In this document: positions 55,335 through 64,000 of the stretch, in pieces
Layout: each line of letters starts with the position of its first letter
Position numbering within the stretch: position 1 is the first letter of the stretch
Assembly: GCA_021234155.1 (NCBI GenBank)
Contig: JAJEKV010000036.1
Span: 4,966,209 to 5,030,208 of the forward strand
Source: Isoetes taiwanensis
Taxonomy: Eukaryota > Streptophyta > Lycopodiopsida > Isoetales > Isoetaceae
Length of the DNA stretch: 64,000 nt
Direction: 5' to 3'
Translations under genes and position numbers: made by a program
The notes under the pieces: generated by a model
Database searches by the model: none
What the model was told of the DNA's origin: nothing
Seen by the model: only the letters and a program-made list of their open reading frames with translations

Positions 55335-55465
55335 TCAATCTTGTTAATTTGGGATTTTCCGGTTTGACTAAAAATATTTTTGGAATTTTTTTTAACTTGA
55401 TTTCTTAAGATTTTAAGGAGTTTGAATGGCCGGAAAAAATTTCGAGTCTCCAAAAATCGAGAAAA
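55335..55465 (-). repeat. dispersed repeat, copy 3 of 3
   Basis: Read on the minus strand it has TTTTTGGAGACTCG, TTTTTTCCGG, AAGAAATCAAGTTAAAAAA, AATTCCAAAAATATTTTTAG, TCAAACCGG and CAAATTAACAAG. This is the order seen at 46655-46800. It lies about 0.9 kb upstream of, and in the same sense as, Helitron end copy 4. Confidence 0.5.
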
Positions 55466-55649
55466 ATCAATTTACTATGGTTTGGATTTGGAGGGAGGGA
55501 ATTTCGTTTCATAACTCCACCTTCCATTGTGAAAAAATATTTCGTAGGTTCGAATATAGACTTCCGAAACACAACGGCAGCTCTAGCGCCCTGCTTCCTC
55601 TTCTTGCAGTGCTGCAACATCTTTGCCTGCCATGGTCAGATCAATAAGC

Positions 55650-57440
55650 TCAGAGCATAGGCATCCAAAGTTTTATACTTTTCCTCTTACAGCCTCAGTA
55701 TAATTGGCAGATTGGTTTGACTTTCTGTGCAGATTGATTTGGATTTTTGGTCAGCAATTCTTGATGCCAGGTTTGGGATATTTCTTCTTCGGGTATTTTT
55801 GTTGAAAATATCGGTGTGCATAGAGGTAATTTGTGAGTCATTTTGCCAGTTACTTTTAGACTAGATGGTTCTTGATTCCCATGTTTAAAGAGTGAAGAGG
55901 TTAAAGAATTAAAGAAATTTGTAGGTCATTTTGCCTATGGTTATTGATTGCCATATAGTGTCAGTGCAGAAACATTACAACATCTTATCTATATTCATAA
56001 ATACATTTCGATGGGGATTTAGATTGAAGAGTGGATGAAGTAGAGGTTTAGAACTAAAGAAACGGAGGTAAGGAGTTTTGCTTTTAGCCTAGGTGACTTT
56101 TGATATAATGTTATGTGCCCTTGCAAAATCATGTCTTTACGTTTCTTTAGGAATGTTTGGAAGATTAGAGAAACAGGGAAATGAATTTGTTTATTATTAG
56201 AATCTTCATTTCAATTTGTTAAGACGATCCCACTTACATCTTTAGGTGGAGGTACAAACACCTATTGATCCTTTGCTTTTCAGATATCCATCTCTGATGG
56301 TGACAAAGTAAGCCAATTATTGTCCCTCATTTTTAAATTATAATCTTCTGTGTCTTGCAATCAGTATTTTGTGTTTCAATAGGAATATCCAGAAGATCAG
56401 AGGAATACATAAAGGAATTTGTTTATTATTAGAATCTTCATCTCCAATCTTGAAGATGATCCCACATGGAATCTTCATGCAGAGTTAAAAAGGTATGTTG
56501 TGCTCCTTGCTATTTAGATCTCCATTGCTAATAATAACAAGGTAAGCCAACTATTGACCCTTTTGATGTACACATTCTGACTAGATTTGCAGCCATCTTC
56601 TAAGTCACAAATAGATTTTGAAGGATCTGTCTCGGTTGTAGTGCAGTAAGTTCTTGGGAATTATGATAAACTTCATGTTCGTGGCAAGCCAACAAGAGCT
56701 GTTGGAAGCAATAGATTGAGACGTTGTATTCAGGCAACAACAAGCTATTGGTTTTGCTACAAATATAATAAGACCAAATATTATATATATTGCTAGCTTT
56801 TGTTTATAACTATTTGGAATCATATAGCAACAAAAGGAATTACAGAGATGACTAGACATTCTTCTGTCATGCTGTATTCATGCAGACAGTCCAGACTCTG
56901 AGTGGAGCTCTTCCATTATATGCCATAAGTGACGTGAGAAGAAGAGAGGATCAAAGCATCTTACATCAACTCGTGAATGCAACAGGTATTGGACACGGGG
57001 ACACTAATTTTACGCATTTTATTCTCATGTTGCCATTTTGATGTTTTTTAATTTGGAAATGTAACGGCTCTGATTTAATGCAGGTGTTCTGTTGCATATT
57101 GCAGGCAATATGATTATGGTTCGACATTGGTCACAGGAGCAACTTTACATACTATTATAAAGATGAGTTTCTAGAGGACATTAACATGCATGAAAATTTT
57201 CTCTACTCATCCATCACCCTTTAAAATCTGCTGCACATGCCTTAGAATTGGATAAGAACATGTTCTTCTATCTGCATAAAGTAGGTAAGCATGATTTAGT
57301 TTAATAATCTATTGCACGCATTTATTACATGGAGCATTTCCTTAGCTTTCAAAGTTACGTGGTGATAATTTCCTATAGTTAGATCTTATTCCTATGTTTT
57401 TTTTGCACATTCCATTGGGGTACGCTAATCCCATTTCCCT
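55650..57440. other. no supported gene
   Basis: Some internal echo: AGGAATTTGTTTATTATTAGAATCTTCAT-TC near 56183 and 56412, and CAGAT(A/C)TCCAT-x-CTxAT near 56281 and 56514. One exon-like stretch at 56884-56985 ends at ACAG-GTATT but is not recognisable. Confidence 0.4.
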
Positions 57441-57499
57441 CAAACATAAATTTGTGTAGCCATTTTTATCATGATAATGCCATGCTTGGAGATTATAGG

Positions 57500-58640
57500 C
57501 ATTGTATGGACGGTTTTAGATCGGGCTCTGGTGCGACTCTAGCCTTCCGGATACGCAATCTCATGACATCACCCATCGACACTACTCCGTGTTGCATCTC
57601 CCCCGGCCCCTTGAGGCGTAAAGGGTTCCATCTCCCTTCCCGGGTCTAGAGGTTCCATCGCCAAGACCTAGAGAATCGTGGCGACACACGATTCGTCTCC
57701 GACTTAACCCCCCAAAACAAGAGCCAGATCATCACCTGCAGCTCTTGAGAGGCAGGCACCATTGCCCCAGGAGGTGTCGGACCCATGCCAGGCCCACTTG
57801 AAGTGACCAGCCATAAGCCTAGCCCGCTATGGGGTCCCCAAAGAGCCACGCCAGCCAGGGACCCTCCCTCCCGCCTCCTAGCCTCTAGCCCCAAGTATGT
57901 AGTGTCCGAGTCATACCATAGCTCCCATAGCCCTGGGGGTTCCTATGCACAGCCGCATAATAATAGGAACTAAAGGGTCTACCTAGGAGCATTACTAAGT
58001 AATGGCTACTAGGTCTCTACCCCCCTTCCCAATACAAGAGGAGCAAACATGATCAACCAACATCATATATAACGTAATCATAATGAGAAGAACATCTAAA
58101 CCTAATCATACATATCTAACTTACAGTTAGGGTTCCTTGATTAGGGTCCAAGATGTTGACTAAGTGTTTTAGGAAGGTTTTACTAGAGATCATGCTAACC
58201 CATCCGAGTCCTAACTTCCGCATGATCTACCAAGAACTCTAATCCAAATACCGCCTCGAGGAACTCCCTCCTACATCTGAGTCCTAAATTCCCAGATGAT
58301 CTACCAAGAACTCTAATCCAAATACCTGCTCGCTCCAAGGTCGTGCACACGCTCTAGAAGCTACTGTGCTAGACTATGCCACAACAAACGACTCCCAAAC
58401 GGAGTTTCGAAAAGCTAAGAAGGTTCCCAAGATTGTGGAGCTAGAAAAGAGGCCTAGGGTTAGGGTTTAGGCCTATATAGGTTAGGGGTCCACGGTCATG
58501 CCACGGGCTCCAATGGGATATGGTCGCAGTGGCTGTTGCTCAATAGGATAGGGCCACGGGAAAATGGCCTTGTCCTAAGGTTATCTTTCTTATTAAAATG
58601 GGATGGGGTTGGTAACAAAGCGTTCTAATGTCGCCTCCTC
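57500..58640 (-). repeat. GC-richer repeat block with promoter-like core
   Basis: Composition differs from the flanks. On the minus strand about 58485-58440 reads CCTATATAGG then CCTAAACCCTAACCCTAGG, i.e. TATA-like plus telo-box-like words. At 58200-58330 a 74-bp-period duplication (ATGATCTACCAAGAACTCTAATCC) is present. This could be a solo LTR or an old promoter-bearing repeat, but boundaries and target duplication were not found. Confidence 0.3.
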
Positions 58641-59362
58641 TTAAGGGAAGGAGGTTGGCAAAGATTGATTGCTATAATTTTGAATCCAAAATTCCTATTG
58701 AAGGTCAATCGTTTCTAAACTTATGATTTTGGTGAACTGGGTCCGATCTGCTATGTCGGGTCGCATTTTTTTTAGCCGAGTAGAACCGACTTGGTTATAG
58801 TGGGTTTAGAATTCTCCGCTCACACTCCCCGCAGCACATATAGATTTGAAGTTGTTCCCCAAACTTACGATTTTTGGTGCCTCCGTATTCTTGAACTGCG
58901 GTCCGATCTCTATGCCAGTTTGCTTCTATATGCATTTTCTTTGTGTCTTTGAATTCTTGCTACTTAGCCTAAGCTTAATGGGCATTGGCGGAGGAGGATT
59001 CAGATCTGACCAGCTTGAAGCTCCCAGCCATAACAAGTTGTCGCAGTAAGGAATGCAAGCAGAGACCTATTCTGCTCCATATGTTTGCTCTCCTCTAGCC
59101 ATCTCAAAAGCATAAGTATATTTGATTCACGATTTTGTTTTGTGTTGCCAATAATGGCAAGTGTTCATCTAAATATGTGAAAGCATCTTCCGCATTTTCT
59201 TCTTTCATCCAAAAAGGGTAAGATCCGACCGCCACTAGACTCTAGAGTTTCCTATGCATTCATTTTAAAATGGATTATTGTTTTGGCAAAGATGCATTAG
59301 TTGTATCTCATTGTTGTAACTAAGTTCGAAAGCAAAGATCTAATTCAAGTCCTCGATTGAGT

Positions 59363-59836
59363 GCCATTGTTTTCAAGCAAAGGAGGTGTGATTTTCCAAT
59401 GCCATAGATCTGCTTTTCTCGCATCCAAATTTTCTCATTTGCCTTATTCTTTTGTAAAGTTTTTATTCAAGTGGGCTTCATTCCCATTACAAGCTTCATT
59501 CCCATGACCGATATAAGCAATTATCAAGCCCATCGAGTACCTCTCTTTAGGAATTATAATTATAGATCTTATTTGTATTTGTTGACGAAGAGCACCATGC
59601 CATTGTTTTCAAGCAGTGAGGTGTGATTTTCCAATGCCATAGATCTGTTTTTTTGCATCCAAATTTTCTCATTTGCCTTATTCTTTTTGTAAAGTTTTTA
59701 TTCGAAGTGGGCTTCATTCCCATTACAAGCTTCATTCCCATGACCAGATAAGCAATTATCAAGCCCATCAGGAGTACCTCTCTTTAGAAATTATAATTAT
59801 AGATCTTATTTGTATTTGTTGACGAAGAGCACCATG
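59363..59836. repeat. 236-bp tandem duplication
   Basis: Units begin at 59363 and 59599 (GCCATTGTTTTCAAGC) and run to GACGAAGAGCACCATGC. Only a few small indels and substitutions separate them, mostly in homopolymers. Confidence 0.9.
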
Positions 59837-59839
59837 CAA

Positions 59840-61560
59840 TGGGAAATGCCAGAAGAAGCAACGAAGGATAAAACTTAACCATTACTAGTTCTTGAAGCTA
59901 ACTTCAATACATGTGCCTTACATGCCTCCATTCCTATTTTAAGCTAGAAAGTCATATGCCACATCCTAAGTATGAATGCATTTTGTATGCTATTTAGAAA
60001 TGCCTGCTCCAACAGATAGTTGCAGAGGCATTTGCTCACGTAACAGCCAATCTGTAGCTTTCTTTGATTTTAGATGTGCGTGAAGGTTGCTCGAAATGCC
60101 GCGCTTGCTGAACTTTAGAGCTTTTAATTGGCAGTGGGCAATGTTATTGACTCGATTGAGGTTTATCTATCCAAACATACAAGTCTTGAGATTTTCTTTG
60201 CGCATTAACAAGTTGATCTTCATCTTTGAAAGAAGAAATTTCTTTTCTTCAGCTATAAGTATTAAGTATTACATGTCCTGGCACCAGCACATGTGTCCTT
60301 TAGTATGAGCCCCATATAGTCCTGCAAAAATTGAACAGTATAATCTGTAGCCATGTGTTTAATGCTATCAATCTTTGCTATTCTAAATCTTTGCCATTCA
60401 GTCCAAAAATTGTTGCAAGAGTGGCATTATGGTGGAATGGCAAATGTGGATTCTGAGGCTCCTTTGGAGAAGATATGGCTTCTGAGTTATGGCATAACGA
60501 TAGGTATAAGTTCGATTTTATTCATGGGCCTGCTATTTTCATTGACAAACTGTAAGCATCATCTCCCAATTCATAATCACTTGGTTGATAAACCAGTTTA
60601 AAAACCTTTCAATATCTCATTCCGTTTTGTATTCACTTGGAATTTGCAGAAAGGTAAGCTGGAACTTTATATCTGGTGAGCTTCCTGACACGTAATGAGT
60701 TACAGAGTTGCAAAGTCTTAAGTATACGTAGGTTTAAACCGAAATGAAGATTCAAACAACATTATTTTCATTATTTACGTTATTGTATTAATCTGGAAGC
60801 TAATATGTACTTGTCGGGTCATATGCTTCTGCCAAGCATTTTTCTTTTTACTTGGCTTTTAACTTCTATGATCTCCATGAATATGATGACTTATAAATTT
60901 GTCATTTTTTCTTTTTTGAAGCCCACATATGGACCAGGCGCTACAGATAGTAGAGCACCATTTTGCCGAAGTGTCATTTAAAACAAAATCTAAACGTTTT
61001 TCTTAAGTAGTACATATAAAAAATTATTTTCATATTTTTTCCTTCGTTATCTGCATGTGATTTATGTTTTTCTTTTTGTTAAATCTTTTGAAGTATCAAG
61101 AGTTCCTTAGACATTTTAGTCTGGCACCCAATCTTTGGAACAGTTTTAGTAAAGTCTTCTATTTCAGTTAATGTGTTATTTTGAATGCCTTTTCTGTGTT
61201 CAATATTTCGTTTGCATTTACTCAATTTGATTTTATTGTATTCTTGGTTCAACACGTCTTTTAAAGGAACTAGGCACAAAATGTAAAAGCATATGTGTTG
61301 AATCAACTGATGTGTGATTAATGTCATACTAACACTATGGATTTTGGGGAATATAAGCTTAACATTGATGGAATCTCATAATATCTAGGGAAATTTTTCT
61401 AGAGTATTTGGAGAATCTTGGAGAATCTTTATAGGATCTTCGTTGGATGACACTGCATTTGGCTTCTAGTCGAATTTGTACAAGCCCTCATAGTACAATA
61501 ACTTGTAATATATACAAGAAATTTATCGCGGCGGCCAAGGCCGCTGCGAACATTTCTCTT
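59840..61560. other. no supported gene
   Basis: An exon-like stretch at about 60395-60507 (KLLQEWHYGGMANVD, ends at a GTATAAG donor-like site) has coding-like composition but no recognised family. The rest is AT-rich. Confidence 0.35.
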
Positions 61561-61565
61561 CACTT

Positions 61566-61714
61566 GACTCACGTATTGGTTTGAAAATGTGTGCGAAGTT
61601 AGAACAATGTTGCGTTCTACCTCCTAGACGTTTTCTCTCGTGGACTCACTTATTGGTATGAAAATGTGTGCAAAGTTAGAACAACCTTGTGTTCTACCTC
61701 CTAGACGTTTTCTC
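61566..61714. repeat. 77-bp tandem duplication
   Basis: Units begin at 61566 and 61643 (GACTCAC-TATTGGT) and end CTACCTCCTAGACGTTTTCTC, with several substitutions. Confidence 0.85.
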
Positions 61715-61806
61715 AAATTGCACTCTGATGTGAATGTTCTCCACGTCAAATGTTTTACAATCAGATAAATAATAGCTGCTGACTTATTTGCCAAGTTATC
61801 ATATTT

Positions 61807-62030
61807 TTAAAAAAGACAATCACCATATGCTGCAGTTCAGATAACATGCAATGGACCTGTATGTGTTTCATGAGCTCTTCATTCTTTATTCAAAACTGCA
61901 GAATACTGACATGTTTAAAAAAGACAATCACCATCATATGTCGCAGCTTCGAGATAACATGCAATGGACCTCAGATGTGTTTCATGAGTTCTTCATTCTT
62001 TACTCAAAACCGCAGAGCACTAACATGTAC
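61807..62030. repeat. 108-bp tandem duplication
   Basis: Units begin at 61807 and 61915 (TTAAAAAAGACAATCACC) and share AACATGCAATGGACCT and TGTTTCATGAG-TCTTCATTCTTTA. Confidence 0.85.
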
Positions 62031-62099
62031 ACGCATAATCGAATAAAATACATATGCAATAATACCACCGGCATGAAAGTGATGATGCCAATCAACAGA

Positions 62100-63449
62100 T
62101 GAAAATGAATCAAAGGCCTTTCGTGAGTGCTTCTCTCGTTGTCTTGTCGTATCTTGCTTTAACAGTAAATGTTCATAACTTCACTGGCCCACACTCCAAT
62201 CGTTGGAACTTCTTGAGATCTTCCAAAGATTATAATCAAGTCGAAGATTAAGGGGTACGAATGAAGAGCGTGGTTGTGGCATTCAAAAACATATGAATTA
62301 CCTCTATCCTTTGATTGGCCCGCAAGATATGGATGTGATTTCTAAATACTGTACTGAAAAATGCTTGAATTTGTTTGTTGAGATATTTACTTGTATGCAG
62401 CCTAATAAGTCTTAAGTATCCGCCCACTTTCTACAACAAAAGCTTAAATCCATCCGCTTCTTCCTCGCCTTGGTTCTATGCCCAAAGATCACACTTATCA
62501 TCTCCTATTCTCAGAATAGATGTAGCAAAGAACCGTAATATAATCACTTTATGTGTTTCTACATATTCACCAGGTAACACGATCATCATCCGTGATCTTT
62601 CTTGGTATTGTACAAAGCGATTACGAGGTCCCAAAGATCAACAATATTGAATAATCCGGCTGCTGAAGCCGCACCGATGGAAGGGCCTACATTTGTTCGT
62701 AAAGTCGGTGATTGCTTATGGCCCCGACCTTATAGTTGCATGGCTTATGGAACTAGATAAAAATATTACTTCCCAAAGAATACAGAGCCCTAACGGTTCC
62801 GTGAGTTAACGAATAATTGTGGGATGCTAAAAAATGATGTGTGCAATGATCCCCCGCCATGGTCGATACCTAACATGCTCGATCGGGCCATATCCAACAC
62901 CGCCATCGCTTATCTTTCTTCCGGGCTTTTGTGGGTTTGATAGCATGAAGCATAGGCCGATTTTGCCGGGGCAAGGCGGAAAACAGAGATGCACATGGTA
63001 GGAGCGAGCCCGAGGCAAAGCAACGGAAGTGTTTTTTTTCCCCTTAGGGTTCACCGGGTTCACCGGGCATGGGCGTATAGAGATAGTGGCTGAAGCATCG
63101 CCAAAAGTCGGGTCGAGAGCTGGTCGCTTCGATGTGAAGACAAAGCAATAAGAAGCAAGCAACATGAATAGGAAACGAAAAAAAAAAAAGAGTAAAGAAG
63201 AAAAAGAGTTAGGTATCCTAAGATTTTGATGTGCACAATTTTTCCTTCCTCCAAAAAGAAATCATTGTGCTAAACTAAACCAAAAGATAAAGAATGAAGA
63301 GCATAACAAAAGCTATGATCTCATACCGATATGTAGCAACAATGACTTCGGCCAAAGAAGAGAAATCGAGAAGACAAGAATCCAGAGGACAAAAGTTTTG
63401 AGTTTAATGCATATGAATGCAACATTGATAACAAATGTACCGCTAGATT
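62100..63449. other. no supported gene
   Basis: The segment 62640-63300 has CG-richer composition, like 7060-8210. A 112-codon minus frame (62827-63165) has no domain. Probably part of the same repeat as 63450-63610. Confidence 0.35.
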
Positions 63450-63610
63450 GTTTAAGCTTAGTCAAAATCAATCGGTCCAAAAATGACGCACTCTAGAAAT
63501 ACTATTTAGTACGTCCCAACGAATACAACACCAAAATCATAGAAAAACCATGCCAAAAAGCGTATAAAACTACAAAAAAACCCCCAATTATTATGCTACA
63601 TATTCCATCC
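63450..63610. repeat. dispersed repeat copy 2 (similar to 8220-8440)
   Basis: Shares, in order, CACTCTAGA, TAGTA, AAATC, GCGT-TAAAA-TA-AAAAA-CCCCC and TTATTAT-GTACATATT-like words with 8290-8430. Diverged, same orientation. Confidence 0.4.
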
Positions 63611-64000
63611 GGTGGAGATATCGCTTCAAGTTAGGACTATGTAATGCACAATTTAACCATACACAAATACATATAAAATTTTAACCTCGATTCACTTCTT
63701 GATGTTTTTCGTTTATTTCATAATGGGCCTCAAATTAGTCTCGTAATTTATCCAGGGACTTTATCCTGCATTGGCTATGGCCTTCTGATGCTAAAAAAAT
63801 AAGGTAAATCTTATAGGTTATTCAATGCCCAACCTCTTGCCATTCCGTATAGCTTCATTTTGTAGAGGTCTCCAGACCTATTATGCATATGTCTAAGAAA
63901 AGTGGGCACTAAATTAAATAAATTGATTTCGAGCTGGGACTTTGAAGACAAAGACACCTAAGGTTTGAAATATGCCGACCTTGGGCAGAGCGTTCGATAT
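63611..64000. other. unassigned edge sequence
   Basis: AT-rich, no open frame or repeat recognised before the window ends. Confidence 0.4.

Noticed and set aside
1-64000. Microsatellite arrays considered as CRISPR-like or satellite arrays
   Set aside because: Repeats are adjacent without unique equal-length spacers and the genome is eukaryotic; they are LINE tails or local duplications.

Overview
The window is nuclear DNA of a land plant with a large, repeat-rich genome. Evidence for this: GT-AG introns, a telo-box next to a split nuclear gene for a mitochondrial ribosomal protein, a hevein-type chitin-binding peptide, an arabinogalactan-like secreted protein, hAT and Helitron transposons, and very low gene density. 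I cannot fix the species. The transposase families and L1-like LINEs would fit a fern or another seed-free plant as well as a seed plant. Background sequence is AT-rich, and the LINE copies stand out as GC-rich islands.

Layout. 1-0.9 kb: remnant of a pogo/Jerky-type DDE transposase. 1.1 kb: tRNA-like SINE remnant. 2.0-4.9 kb: degenerate intron-bearing transposase with the HGKG-x2-DG signature. 5.0-5.2 kb: ACGT/GTAC-saturated segment. 5.26-5.70 kb: foldback element with 107-bp arms. 5.8-8.0 kb: decayed minus-strand gene. 9.2-10.9 kb: hAT transposase pseudogene. 11-12 kb: a 530-bp tandem duplication. 12.6-13.2 kb: second ACGT-rich block and a two-exon coding fragment. 14.3-16.1 kb: decayed minus-strand coding region. 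16.27 kb: 34-bp-stem hairpin. 17.17-17.43 kb: AGP-like gene. 20.09-20.69 kb: two-exon mitochondrial uL2 N-half gene. 22.0-22.6 kb: CDPK-like kinase pseudogene missing its activation segment. 22.7 kb: Helitron end. 23.6-28.4 kb: LINE copy A with tandem 190-bp 5' units. 32.4-37.1 kb: LINE copy B. 37.6-37.9 kb: recent poly-A retroposon with a perfect 19-bp target duplication. 40.8 kb: Helitron end followed by three in-frame exons of a DCN1-like gene (42.4-42.9 kb). 49.18 kb: Helitron end. 49.3-49.5 kb: hevein-like gene. 51.24 kb: 133-bp palindromic element. 51.66-53.0 kb: LINE copy C. 54.47 kb: fourth Helitron-type hairpin. 57.4-63.6 kb: repeats and local duplications with no recognised gene.

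Only three loci look like plausible working genes: the AGP-like gene, the mitochondrial uL2 N-half gene and the hevein-like gene. The rest is a record of transposition. Two patterns link the repeats. (1) The LINE family ends in a conserved 3' sequence followed by one of two microsatellite tails, (TTCC)n or (TATTC)n, and a tRNA-like SINE carries the same 3' sequence. This suggests the SINE borrows LINE machinery. (2) Four GC hairpins of the Helitron 3'-terminal type share one 17-nt design, three of them followed exactly 7 nt later by CTAR, and one has a gene fragment beside it. All calls are by eye, without database searches.
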